Positions 7,728 to 16,261 of a DNA stretch of 64,000 nucleotides are shown here, piece after piece. Within the stretch, counting starts at the first letter, position 1, and each line of letters starts with the position of its first letter. The DNA lies in assembly GCA_030447505.1 (NCBI GenBank), contig JAUJOT010000005.1:1-64000 (forward strand), written 5' to 3'. The translations under genes were made by a program, and so were the position numbers. The notes under the pieces are model-generated. The model did no database searches. It had not been told where the DNA came from and was given only the letters and a program-made list of their open reading frames with translations. The DNA comes from Solirubrobacteraceae bacterium (lineage in GTDB: Bacteria; Actinomycetota; Thermoleophilia; Solirubrobacterales; Solirubrobacteraceae).

Positions 7728-9475
7728 GATGGGGGCTCCGGGCTGGGGATTGCGGGCGGCTGCGCGATCACGCGGCGGATCTCGAAGGTCTCGGTTCCGG
7801 CCTTGAAGTTCGCCACCGGCCGACTGTTCTCGAGCAGGGCGCGCGTGTGCGGAAGGTCGCGGGCGTTGCCCTCCATCAGGTTCGAGCGTACGACGTAGTC
7901 GATCGGTCCCGGCGCCCGCACGAGGCCGGGGTCGAGGTCGAGCTTGTAGAACCAGATCACGCGCTCGCGGCTGAAGCCGCGCTCGACCAGATCGAGCCAG
8001 ATCGTGTTGTCCACCACGATCGTGCTGCTCGCCGGGACGAAGCGGTCGAGCCAGTCGACGGCCTGACGCGCAGGCGCCGCCTCGTCGTCGCGCATCTGGC
8101 CGAGCGTCGCCGCGGCCCAGCGCGGCCCGATCAGCACGGCGAGCTGGATCAACAGCGCGACCAGCGCCAGCGCCGGCGCCGCGCGAAGCGCGCGCTGCAG
8201 CACGCCCTCACCGCCGCGCCGCGCCACCCCGCGCCAGCTCTCGTCCGCCAGTCCGGCCGCAAGCAGCGCGGCGAACGGGATCAGGGTGATGATGAACATC
8301 GCCGGGACATAGGCGCTGGGCCGCGCGGCGACGATCGCAGGCACGGTGATTGCGAGCGCGACCGCCCGCAGCCGCGGGATGAACAGCAGGGCGACGGGCG
8401 TGAAGAGGATCGCCGCCGACGGGAGCACGGGATCCTCGCGCAGCCACGTCGCGATCAGCTGGCGCGTACCGCTCTCGGGGTCGGCGAGCCCGCCGCCACC
8501 CGGGCGCGTCAGCTGGAAGCGGATCCCGTCGAAGAGGCTCGTGTGACCGGCGCCGGGCAACAGCTCGCCCTGGAGTGCCGCGAAGAGCGGGTAGAAGGCC
8601 GCGACGAGCGCGGAGCCGGCGAGCAGCACGCCGATGGCGAAGCCCCGCGTCGGGCCCTTCGCGGTCTGCCAGCCCAGAAGGACGAGCGCGGGCAGCGTCA
8701 GCAGCAACGTCTCCTTGGTGAGCACCGCCGCGGCGAAGCAGAGCCCTGCTGCCGCGAAGGCCGTGAGCCGGCGCTGGGGCGACAGGGCCAACGCGAACGC
8801 CGCCAGCAGCCAGGCCACGGCGATGTTGTCCAGCAGGACCATCCGGTGGTATTGGATCGCCAGCGGCGACAGGAGGAAGAGCGCGACGGCAAGGGCCGCG
8901 AACGCCCGGGAGATGTCGAGCCGCCGGGCGACGACGTACAGCAGCGCGCCGGAGACGAGCGTGAGCACGAGCATCAGGCTGCGCGCCTCGGCGATCGACC
9001 AGTCCGAGGAAAGCAGCGGGGCGGTCAGCAGCGACCAGCCCGCCATGATGAGCCAGCCGAGCGGCGGGTGGTCGTACCAGTAGGTGTACGGCGCGAGCTG
9101 ACCGAGCTGCGCGACCGCCCAGGACTGCGAGACGTAGGTGCCCTCGTCGTCGAAGAAGGCGGGGGAGGCGCCGAGGTTGATGCCGTTGACGATCCCGGCG
9201 ATGAGCAGGAGCGCTGCGACGATCGCGAGATCGAGCCGGACGTCGGCGGCCCGCGACGCCTCGTCTGCGACGCGTCTCGGGAGCGCCCGGCCGGCTCCTG
9301 CGCGACCCGCAGGCAGCGGCGTCGGGCCAAACGTCTGACCGAGCCCGGCGCGCGCGGCCGGCGCCGCGGGAGCGCCAGAACCGGCGGCGAGCACGCGCAG
9401 GGCGGCGGCGGAGACTGCGCGCCCGCCCTCGACGACGGCTTCGTCCGGCTGATCGCTAGAGATGGGCGCCGACAT
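7724..9475 (-). CDS. GT39-family membrane glycosyltransferase (PMT/ArnT-like)
   Basis: A cytoplasmic tail of about 75 residues precedes roughly ten hydrophobic segments and a C-terminal soluble region, as in dolichyl-phosphate-mannose:protein mannosyltransferases and ArnT. The first outer loop has the acidic motif FFDDEGTYV followed by YWYDHPPLGW, typical of the catalytic loop in this superfamily. It should transfer a sugar from a polyprenyl-phosphate donor to an acceptor outside the membrane. The donor may be made by the synthase domain of the upstream gene, which it overlaps by 20 bp. It overlaps the oxidase gene downstream by 4 bp (ATGA). The acceptor (protein, lipid or glycan) cannot be read from sequence. 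Confidence 0.85.
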   Translation of the reverse strand: MSAPISSDQPDEAVVEGGRAVSAAALRVLAAGSGAPAAPAARAGLGQTFGPTPLPAGRAGAGRALPRRVADEASRAADVRLDLAIVAALLLIAGIVNGINLGASPAFFDDEGTYVSQSWAVAQLGQLAPYTYWYDHPPLGWLIMAGWSLLTAPLLSSDWSIAEARSLMLVLTLVSGALLYVVARRLDISRAFAALAVALFLLSPLAIQYHRMVLLDNIAVAWLLAAFALALSPQRRLTAFAAAGLCFAAAVLTKETLLLTLPALVLLGWQTAKGPTRGFAIGVLLAGSALVAAFYPLFAALQGELLPGAGHTSLFDGIRFQLTRPGGGGLADPESGTRQLIATWLREDPVLPSAAILFTPVALLFIPRLRAVALAITVPAIVAARPSAYVPAMFIITLIPFAALLAAGLADESWRGVARRGGEGVLQRALRAAPALALVALLIQLAVLIGPRWAAATLGQMRDDEAAPARQAVDWLDRFVPASSTIVVDNTIWLDLVERGFSRERVIWFYKLDLDPGLVRAPGPIDYVVRSNLMEGNARDLPHTRALLENSRPVANFKAGTETFEIRRVIAQPPAIPSPEPPS

Positions 9476-11597
9476 GCGTCGTCTTCTCCCAGTTGTTGAT
9501 GCCGCGCAGCTCTCGCCAGGCGGCGCGCACGGCCGCCGCGGACAGCAGCAGCTGGTACGGCACGCTGCTCGCGAGCAGCCGCACGTAGTCCAACGGGCGC
9601 GCCCGCAGCGAGAACTCGCGGCAGAACTGCGCGAGCCCGACGAGCTCGGCGACGAGGATCAGCCCCATCGGTACGAGCGGCAGGAACGACAGCAGCGCCA
9701 GCAGGATCGGCACCTTGACGAGCAGCAGGATGGCGAAGGCCAGCGGGACGAGCAGTCCCATCAGCGCCTGGATCAGCGGAAACGACAGGGTGTACAGCGC
9801 CAGCGGCCGCGAGAAGCCCGAACCGCTCTTCCACTCGCCCTTGCGAAGGACCTGAAGGAAGCCCTGGTTCCATCGCGTGCGTTGCTTGAGGAGCTCGCCG
9901 AGCGTCTCCGGTGTCTCCTCGCGCGTGACGAGCTCAGAGCTGTAGGCGACGACCGTCCGCGCGCCGCGTGCGCTCAGCCGGACGCCGAGATCGCAGTCCT
10001 CGGCCAGGCAGTCGCCGTCCCACCCCTCGCAGGCCTCGAGCCACTCCGACCTGACGAAGACGGTGTTGCCGCCGAGCGGAATGAACCCCGACTTGGCGTG
10101 GAAGTGCAGACGGCTCTTGAACCAGAAGTAGTACTCGAGGACGTTACGCAGCGAGAACCAGCTCGTCTGGTAGTTCATGAGCTGCACGGCGCCCTGCACG
10201 ATGTCGGCGCCCGTCTGCTGCAGGCGGCAGTCGACGGCCATCAGCAGTCCGGGCGCCACCTGGTCCTCTGCGTCGAAGACACCCACGACGTCGCCGCTGC
10301 AGTACGGCAGCGCGGTATTGAGCGCCCGCGGCTTGCTCTTGACCTCGTTGCGGTCGACGACGATCTGGAAGCGCGAGTCGCCCTCTACGGCCTGGCGTGC
10401 CGCGAGCTCGGTTCCCGGGTCGTCGTGGCCGACCACGACCAGCACCTCGAAGTCCGGGTGCTCCTGCTCGGCCAGGGTCCGCAACGTGGCCGGCAGCACC
10501 TCCTCCTCATGCCGGGCGGGGAGGATCAGCGAGAACGAGTGGCGCGCGATGCGGTGGCCTTCCGGGTAACCGGTCTCGGCGAGGCTGTGGTCGTCGCGCC
10601 ACGCGTACAGCATCAGGCTGAGCGTGTAGAGGCTGACGACGAACATGAGCAGGAACAAGCTCGCCGCGGCGGAGTACGCGGCGGTCGCCGGCGACGCGAC
10701 GACCGCCAGCGTCGCCGCCGACGCGGCGACGGCCAAAACCGGCCAGCTGCGCGCGACGGAGCGCGTCAGGCGCATGCCCGCGCGTCGCGGGCTGGACAGG
10801 CTGCTCCTGCGCCGCGCCGCGCCCGTGCGGCGAGCGAGCAGGGGGGCGCCAGGCCGCTCGCGCCAGGCGCGCCAGCGCAGGCGGGGGACCATCAGCGCGG
10901 CCTCGCGGGCGATCGCGAGCGACATCTTCGAACTTCCGCGGCTGCGTTCGCGGAAGATGATCGGGATCTCGGTGACGCGCAGGCCGGCGCGCAGGGCCTT
11001 CCAGGTCGTCTCGATCTGGAAGCCGTAGCCCGTCGAGCTCGCGTCGCTGGTCGCGATGCGCCCCAGCGCGCCCGGCCCGAAGCACTTGAAGCCGCCGGTG
11101 AGATCGCGCTGGCGCACGCCGAGCACGTGCCGCGCATACCACGAGCCCCCGCGGCTGATGACGCGGCGCGACCATGGCCAGTCGACCACGCCGCCACCCT
11201 CGACGTAGCGCGAGCCCAGGACGAGGTCGGCTCCGGCGGTCGCCGCGAGCAGTCTGCCGATGTCGGCCGGGTCGTGTGAGAAGTCGCAGTCCATCTGCAC
11301 GACCGTCTCGATGCCGGGACGTGCGCCCGTCCACTCGAACGCCGCCTTGTAGGCCGCACCGAGGCCGTTCTTCTCGGAGCGGTGCAGGACCTCCACGCGC
11401 GGGTCGGCGTCGGCCAGGCGATCGGCGATCTCGCCGGTGCCGTCCGGCGAGTTGTCGTCGATCACGAGCACCAGCCCGGGCAGCTCGAGTCGGTCGAACT
11501 CGTCGAGCACCGCCATGACGAACGGCTCGATGTTCTCGGCTTCGTTGTAGGTGGGAACGCAGACGCAGAGCGTCGGCTGCTCGGAGCGCGTCGGCAT
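9456..11597 (-). CDS. Fused glycosyltransferase: polyprenyl-P-mannose-synthase-like GT2 plus CslA-like processive GT2
   Basis: Residues about 8-235 form a soluble GT2 domain of the dolichol-phosphate-mannose synthase type (VPTYNEAENI, DDNSPDGTGEIAD, QMDCDFSHDP, DLTGGFKCF). Two membrane segments (about 285-335) lead to a second GT2 domain (about 355-585) with FDAEDQ, a LAEDCDLG catalytic segment and QRTRW, the Q-x-x-R-W signature of processive synthases such as cellulose synthase-like CslA. Four or so C-terminal membrane helices follow. ATG 11597 is chosen because it shares one base with the stop of gtrA (TGATG). The fusion would put donor-lipid synthesis and glycan polymerisation in one polypeptide; the actual sugars are unknown. 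Confidence 0.88.
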   Translation of the reverse strand: MPTRSEQPTLCVCVPTYNEAENIEPFVMAVLDEFDRLELPGLVLVIDDNSPDGTGEIADRLADADPRVEVLHRSEKNGLGAAYKAAFEWTGARPGIETVVQMDCDFSHDPADIGRLLAATAGADLVLGSRYVEGGGVVDWPWSRRVISRGGSWYARHVLGVRQRDLTGGFKCFGPGALGRIATSDASSTGYGFQIETTWKALRAGLRVTEIPIIFRERSRGSSKMSLAIAREAALMVPRLRWRAWRERPGAPLLARRTGAARRRSSLSSPRRAGMRLTRSVARSWPVLAVAASAATLAVVASPATAAYSAAASLFLLMFVVSLYTLSLMLYAWRDDHSLAETGYPEGHRIARHSFSLILPARHEEEVLPATLRTLAEQEHPDFEVLVVVGHDDPGTELAARQAVEGDSRFQIVVDRNEVKSKPRALNTALPYCSGDVVGVFDAEDQVAPGLLMAVDCRLQQTGADIVQGAVQLMNYQTSWFSLRNVLEYYFWFKSRLHFHAKSGFIPLGGNTVFVRSEWLEACEGWDGDCLAEDCDLGVRLSARGARTVVAYSSELVTREETPETLGELLKQRTRWNQGFLQVLRKGEWKSGSGFSRPLALYTLSFPLIQALMGLLVPLAFAILLLVKVPILLALLSFLPLVPMGLILVAELVGLAQFCREFSLRARPLDYVRLLASSVPYQLLLSAAAVRAAWRELRGINNWEKTTHVGAHL

Positions 11598-12112
11598 CAG
11601 GTCCTGACGGCGAACGCCCACACGCGATTTCCCGCGAAGCTGGCCGGTGTCGCCGCTGCGATGGCGAGCGCCTGAGCTTCGATCTCACCGGCCCCGGCGG
11701 ACAGCAGGCCGCGCAGCACCAGGAGGTTGACGGCCAGCGCGGCCAGCGAGACGACGAGGAACCGCGCGCCCTGCGGCAGGTAGGCGACATCGCGCCGGTC
11801 AAAGGTCCAGACGCGGTGCAGCAGGTGGTTGTGGGTGACCGCGACGGAGAACGCGACGACCGCCGCGAGGTGCGGCGAGGCGGCGGCGGCGCCGATCAGT
11901 GCGGCGTAGACGGCGAGGTTCACGAATGTGCCCAGCAGCCCGACGACGCAGAACCTCGCCGCCTGAAGACGGGGCGGGGTGAGCGCGAGCGCTGCCGCCT
12001 CGGCGTTGATGATCTGCGGAAACCGCCGAAGGGCTGCCGCGCCGTCATCCGCCGGCGCCAGCAGCAGCCCTGGATCATCTTGCTGACGCCCCTGGACAAG
12101 CATGAGCGGCAT
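11597..12112 (-). CDS. GtrA-family membrane protein
   Basis: Four predicted membrane helices with the GtrA signatures (ARFCVVGLLGTFVNLAVY, FSVAVTHNHLLHRVWTF, RFLVVSLAALAVNLLVL, ASFAGNRVWAF). GtrA proteins are thought to flip or present polyprenyl-phosphate-linked sugars, and they commonly neighbour DPM-synthase-like GT2 genes, as here. The start is uncertain: ATG 12112, ATG 12103 and a longer form from 12172 are all in frame and none has a strong ribosome-binding site; the conserved part begins about 40 residues in. It is the first gene of the overlapping glycan operon. Confidence 0.82.
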   Translation of the reverse strand: MPLMLVQGRQQDDPGLLLAPADDGAAALRRFPQIINAEAAALALTPPRLQAARFCVVGLLGTFVNLAVYAALIGAAAASPHLAAVVAFSVAVTHNHLLHRVWTFDRRDVAYLPQGARFLVVSLAALAVNLLVLRGLLSAGAGEIEAQALAIAAATPASFAGNRVWAFAVRT

Positions 12113-12224
12113 GCTCGCGGCGAGGCCACGACCGCGCACTGGCCGAAGGGCTAGGACCCCGCGAGGTCCCAACCTTTCCCCGACGCGGGCATCGTCGCCT
12201 GTGGTCTTGTGGGGGCGTCCAGGT

Positions 12225-13409
12225 CTAGGGCGCAGGCATCGGCTCGTCGAGCGCCTCGAGCTCGGCGAGCACCTCCTGCGTGTGCTCGCCCAGCCGCGGC
12301 GAGCGCTTCGCCGGCAGGCGCCCGCTGGCGCTGAAGCGCAGTGGCGACGCCGGCGTGAGGTAGGTCCCGACCGGATGCTCGACGGTCGTGAACATCGGGT
12401 TCTGCTCCGAGCAGCGTGGGTCCTCCTCGACGAGCTGCTTGAACGTCTGGTACGGGCCCCACGACACGCCGGTGCCGGCGAACGTCTCGCCGATCTGCTC
12501 GAGCGTGCGCTCCGCGAACCACGGCGTGAGCAGCTCGCGGATCAGGTCGCGGCCCTTGTAGCGTCCGGCCTCGCCGCGGAAGTCGTGGCCGGTGGCCGCG
12601 CAGACCTGGTCGAAGAGCTCCTCGGTCCCCGTCGCCTCCTTGAGGGCCTTCCACTGGCGGCCGGTCAGCGCGACGACCATCACGCGGCGCCCGTCGGCGG
12701 TCGGGAAGTCGCCGCCAAAGGCGCCGTAGAGGAAGTTGCCGTCGCGCGGCTGCTCGCCGCCCTCGAGCTGGACGTCGGCGATCCGGCCGAGGTGGCCGAC
12801 GGTCGCGAACGCGACGTCGGAGAGCGCGATCTCGACGAGCTGGCCCTCGCCGCTCCGGTCGCGATGACGCAGCGCCGCGAGCAGGCCGACGACGGCCAGC
12901 CCGCCCATGATCGAGTCCCATGCCGGCATCAGGCTGTTCGTCGGCACTGCCGAGTCGCGCGGGCCCATCGCCTCGGGGAAGCCGGTCGACGGGTTGACGG
13001 TGTAGTCGACCTCCGACGAGCCGTCGTGATTGCCGGTCATGACGACCATGATCAGGTCGTCGCGGCGCTCCTTGAGCTTCTCGTAGCTCATCCACCCGCG
13101 CGCGGGGAAGTTCGTCATGAAGATGCCGTTGCCGGGCCCGGGCATCGTGATCAGCTGCGAGAGCTGCTCGCGGCCCTCGTCCGAGCGCAGGTCGATCTCG
13201 ATCGAGCGCTTGCCCTTCTGCAACCCCGACCAGAAGAGGCTGTCGCCGGCCGAGTTCAGCGGCCAGCGCTTCCAGTCGAGGCCGCCCCCGGGCGCGTCGA
13301 AGCGGATCACGTCGGCGCCGAGCTGCGCAAGCGTCATCCCGGCCGTCGGCGCCGCGACGAACGCCGAGCCCTCGATCACGCGCACCCCGTTGAGAATCCC
13401 CTCGCTCAT
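12225..13409 (-). CDS. CaiB/BaiF family (class III) CoA-transferase
   Basis: The protein begins with GILNGVRVIEGSAFVAAPTA, the usual N-terminal start of class III CoA-transferases, and has the nucleotide-binding-like LGADVIRFD and the KGKRSIEIDL segment. The catalytic aspartate is probably the Asp in PAWDSIMGGLA, matching the Asp that forms a mixed anhydride with the acyl group in this family. The length (394 aa) is normal. It lies 55 bp downstream of, and on the same strand as, a MaoC-type hydratase, so the two probably act on the same CoA ester; the substrate is not predictable. A TAGGTT hexamer 6 nt before the ATG suggests a leaderless start of its own. Confidence 0.9.
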   Translation of the reverse strand: MSEGILNGVRVIEGSAFVAAPTAGMTLAQLGADVIRFDAPGGGLDWKRWPLNSAGDSLFWSGLQKGKRSIEIDLRSDEGREQLSQLITMPGPGNGIFMTNFPARGWMSYEKLKERRDDLIMVVMTGNHDGSSEVDYTVNPSTGFPEAMGPRDSAVPTNSLMPAWDSIMGGLAVVGLLAALRHRDRSGEGQLVEIALSDVAFATVGHLGRIADVQLEGGEQPRDGNFLYGAFGGDFPTADGRRVMVVALTGRQWKALKEATGTEELFDQVCAATGHDFRGEAGRYKGRDLIRELLTPWFAERTLEQIGETFAGTGVSWGPYQTFKQLVEEDPRCSEQNPMFTTVEHPVGTYLTPASPLRFSASGRLPAKRSPRLGEHTQEVLAELEALDEPMPAP

Positions 13410-13415
13410 GGCGAG

Positions 13416-13421
13416 AACCTA
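13416..13421 (-). promoter_or_regulatory. -10 element TAGGTT of the CoA-transferase gene
   Basis: TANNNT hexamer on the minus strand, 6 nt before the ATG at 13409, with no Shine-Dalgarno sequence between; fits a leaderless start. Confidence 0.4.
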
Positions 13422-13464
13422 GCGTGCGAGTCGCCCGAGGCGACCGCGGAGCAAGGGCGCGCCG

Positions 13465-14490
13465 TCATGCCATCGCTCCGACGAGTCGCCAGTCCAGAAC
13501 GGCGTCCAGTGCGCCGTCCGCGCGCTGCGCGGAGACCTCGACGCGCAGCGTCACGAGCCCGCCGCCGCCGGGCAGCGCCTCGGCCTGCTCGAGGTGAACC
13601 GTGCTGCGCAGCACGTCGCCCTCGAACACGGGGGCGAGGTGATTGCAGTGATGCCAGCCGATGATCGTGACGAGGTTGGGCAGCGTCTTCGTCACGTGCG
13701 CCGCCGCGATGCCGATCGTGTGCCCGCCGTAGACGAGGCGCTTGCCGGAGTGGTGTGAGCCGGGGTCGCTGTGGGCCTTGGCGAGGTTCAGCGACAGGCG
13801 CACGAGCTCGGTGGCGGCGGTGACGCTGTCGCCGCCGTCGAGGGCCCACGAGGTCGGCGCGCTGAGGTCGGCGAAGTGCCTTCCGGGGATGGCGCCGCGG
13901 TAGACCCCGAGGTCGATCCCGTCGAGCGTCGCCTGCAGCGCGTCACGCGGCAGGTCGGCGGGGAACCGGTCGAGGTCGTCGGCGTGCGGCTGCGATGCGT
14001 CGACGTCGCGGATCGGCAGCATCGCGCAGCGCCAGTAGTCGAGGATCGCGCGGTCCTGCTGGTCGGTCGTGACGATGTGCAGGACCGCGAGGCCGGTCGG
14101 CTTGCGGCCCTCCTTGATCGCGTTGCGCTTCAGCGCGACGATCTCCGTCGTCGTCTTCAGCGTGTCGCCGATCGCCGGCAGCCGGCGCAGCATCAGCCGG
14201 CGGTAGAAGAGATTGCCGATGACGCGCTGCGTCGGCAGCGTCGATTGGCCGATCGAGACGTCACAGACGAGCATCGGGTGCGCGAGGCGCCGGCCCGCGA
14301 CGCGCTCTGAGAGGGTCGCGTCGAGCGCGAGGCGCAGGCGGTCGCCGACGATCGACTGGTGCAGCGCCGCGTGCCCCTCGGTGAGCGTCATCGCCGGGAA
14401 CTCGACGTAGAGGTCGCCGACCGACAGCTCCTCCCAGTAGGGCCCGCCGACCTGCAACGGGTCGCTGGCGATCGTCGGCTGTGCACTCAT
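13465..14490 (-). CDS. MaoC-family hydratase (double hot-dog, mesaconyl-CoA hydratase-like)
   Basis: This 341-aa protein has two hot-dog halves. The first carries WEELSVGDLYVEFPAMT and RRLAHPML; the second carries GKRLVYGGHTIGIAAAHVTK and FEGDVLRSTVHLEQ, in the position of the MaoC hydratase motif. ATG 14490 (MSAQPT) is preferred; the longer frame upstream is Arg-rich and unconserved. A GAGG lies about 13 nt before this ATG. The length and architecture resemble mesaconyl-CoA hydratases, which in other bacteria are paired with class III CoA-transferases as seen here, but the substrate assignment is only an inference. It hydrates an enoyl-CoA in the cytoplasm. Confidence 0.82.
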   Translation of the reverse strand: MSAQPTIASDPLQVGGPYWEELSVGDLYVEFPAMTLTEGHAALHQSIVGDRLRLALDATLSERVAGRRLAHPMLVCDVSIGQSTLPTQRVIGNLFYRRLMLRRLPAIGDTLKTTTEIVALKRNAIKEGRKPTGLAVLHIVTTDQQDRAILDYWRCAMLPIRDVDASQPHADDLDRFPADLPRDALQATLDGIDLGVYRGAIPGRHFADLSAPTSWALDGGDSVTAATELVRLSLNLAKAHSDPGSHHSGKRLVYGGHTIGIAAAHVTKTLPNLVTIIGWHHCNHLAPVFEGDVLRSTVHLEQAEALPGGGGLVTLRVEVSAQRADGALDAVLDWRLVGAMA

Positions 14491-14695
14491 TGGGCGAACC
14501 TCGTTTCGACGGCGCCGCGGGCGCTCGCGGGATACGAAGCCCGCCCGCCCCCGTGCGCTGACCGGTGGAAAGACGTCGTCCGGGCGTCGCGGTGCCCGGC
14601 GCTGCCTGCGTCGCAACGTACACGATCGCGCACGTCGATCGGGGTCTGCGACTCGCGCGCGGCCCCTTCGAGACCGGCGATCCCGGCAGACCCGG

Positions 14696-15493
14696 TCAAG
14701 AGGCGGGACGGTGGCGCGGACACCTGACGAACGCGACGACGTCGCCTGCGACGAGCGGCTCCGCGGGATCGCTCGCGGCGCGGCCGTTGATCGTCGCCGC
14801 GCCCTCGCCCGCGGCGGCGAGCGTCGCCGCGCGCACGTCGCCACGGCCGATGACGGTGACCTGCGGGGCCGGGCGCGCGCGTGCCGCCTCGTACTCGGCC
14901 GGCTCGTTGAGGTTCAGCAGCGAGTCCAGCTGCGGGTCGTGCTGTGCGACGGCGCGGTCGCCGAGCAGCGCCGCATCGTCGAGCCGGCGCACGCGGCAGC
15001 GCTCGAGCAGCGGCTTCGTGGCGAGCAGGTCCTGCTCGAGCAGCTCGTGCAGCTCGTGCGCGACGGACGTGCGGTAGGCGGCGGCGAGCGGATGGGCAAA
15101 GCCGTGCGCCACCGGCAGCGCTACGTCGAGTGTCTCGTCGGCCGCGAGCGCGGCGATCACGTGTTCGATGAGCGCCGGGTGCAGCAAGGGCGCGTCGACG
15201 CCGCAGACGAAGACGGCGTCGGCGCGGGCGCCGATCGCGTCCAGCCCGGCGGCGATGCCCTGCAGCGGGCCGCGCGCCTCGCGCGCGTCGTGCGCGAGCT
15301 CGACGCCGTCCCCCGGCAGCGCGGGCAGCTCCTGGTCGCGTGCGCGAACGACCACCACCGGGCCGTCGACGACGCGCCCGACGATCCCGACCAGACGGCG
15401 CACGAGCGTCGAGCCGTGCCATTCGAGCGTCGCCTTGGGTCGTCGCATCCGCATCGAGCGACCGCCGCTGAGCACGATGCCGGCCGTCCTCAC
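14696..15493 (-). CDS. MobA-like molybdenum cofactor guanylyltransferase with C-terminal MoaD/ThiS-like domain
   Basis: Residues 1-200 are a MobA-type nucleotidyltransferase: [20 protein letters not shown] binds the nucleotide (Lys20 conserved), [10 protein letters not shown] holds the metal-binding Asp, and [13 protein letters not shown] ends the domain. MobA joins GMP to molybdopterin. Residues about 210-265 ([25 protein letters not shown]) look like a beta-grasp domain of the MoaD/ThiS type, but the end is PRHRPAS rather than the Gly-Gly needed to carry sulfur. The start is GTG 15493, overlapping the macro-domain stop as GTGA, so the two are co-translated. Confidence 0.75.
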   Translation of the reverse strand: MRTAGIVLSGGRSMRMRRPKATLEWHGSTLVRRLVGIVGRVVDGPVVVVRARDQELPALPGDGVELAHDAREARGPLQGIAAGLDAIGARADAVFVCGVDAPLLHPALIEHVIAALAADETLDVALPVAHGFAHPLAAAYRTSVAHELHELLEQDLLATKPLLERCRVRRLDDAALLGDRAVAQHDPQLDSLLNLNEPAEYEAARARPAPQVTVIGRGDVRAATLAAAGEGAATINGRAASDPAEPLVAGDVVAFVRCPRHRPAS

Positions 15494-15996
15494 CTCAACG
15501 CGTTCTCAAACGCCTGGTAGGCGTCGTCGCCGAACAGCCAGAAGCGTGCCTCCTCGACCTGTGGATGCAGCTCGAGCGCCTCGCGCGTCGCCGCGATCGC
15601 GACGCCGGCCGCGGCCTCGAGCGGGTAGCCGTACGCGCCCGCGGAGATCGCGGGAAACGCCACGCGCGCGCAGTCGTGCTCGGCGGCGAGCGCGATCGAG
15701 CGGTGATAGCAGCGGCCGAGCATCTCGGCCTCGCCGTGCTCGCCGCCCTGCCAGACCGGCCCGACGGCGTGGATGACGTGCTTGACCGGCAGTCGCCCCG
15801 CGCCGGTGATCTTCGCGTCGCCCGTCTGACAGCCTCCGAGCTCGCGGCATTCGTGCAGCAGCTGCGGGCCGGCGGCGCGGTGGATCGCGCCGTCGACCCC
15901 GCCGCCGCCGAGCAGGCTCGCGTTCGCGGCGTTGACGATCGCGTCCGCCTCGGCGTCCTTCGTGATGTCGCCGCAGTGAAGCGTGATGGCTCCCAC
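15490..15996 (-). CDS. Macro domain protein (O-acetyl-ADP-ribose deacetylase-like)
   Basis: Almost the whole protein is a macro domain: [20 protein letters not shown], then [16 protein letters not shown], binds ADP-ribose, and AGAYGYPLE forms the phosphate loop. The Asn pair and the GGGVDGAIH loop match the catalytic YmdB/MacroD-type subgroup that removes acetyl or ADP-ribose groups. The start is GTG 15996 ([10 protein letters not shown]); the longer frame runs through the neighbouring tRNA and is not credible. It is 168 aa, normal for YmdB-like proteins. It overlaps mobA by four bases, an unusual pairing that may be only transcriptional. Confidence 0.9.
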   Translation of the reverse strand: MGAITLHCGDITKDAEADAIVNAANASLLGGGGVDGAIHRAAGPQLLHECRELGGCQTGDAKITGAGRLPVKHVIHAVGPVWQGGEHGEAEMLGRCYHRSIALAAEHDCARVAFPAISAGAYGYPLEAAAGVAIAATREALELHPQVEEARFWLFGDDAYQAFENALR

Positions 15997-16061
15997 GCTT
16001 CGTAGTCTGAACCGGCGTGAGCGATCTCGCACAGAGACGCGAACGAATGGGGGACCACCAG

Positions 16062-16132
16062 AGGCGCCGTCCGGACTCGAACCGGAGTAAACGGCTTTGC
16101 AGGCCGCTGCGTAGCCACTCCGCCACGGCGCC
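16062..16132 (-). tRNA. tRNA-Cys (GCA)
   Basis: Minus-strand cloverleaf of 71 nt: acceptor GGCGCCG pairs with CGGCGCC, the anticodon loop CTGCAAA gives anticodon GCA, and the T loop is TTCGAGT. CCA is not encoded. The discriminator base is U, as is usual for tRNA-Cys. Confidence 0.95.
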
Positions 16133-16261
16133 GAGAGGGGGCGGGCCAAGGGTACCGAGCGTCGCAGAATCGGACGCTTGCGCACAACCGATATGTCGCT
16201 CGCTCGGGTCTTGGATGCCGGCCGCCTCGCCGCCCCCCGGCGGGGCCGCGTCGAGCCGGCT

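Noticed and set aside
6270-7898. A 542-codon plus-strand frame across the oxidase gene
   Set aside because: Arg/Gly/Val-rich shadow of the copper radical oxidase, which has signal peptide and active-site residues.
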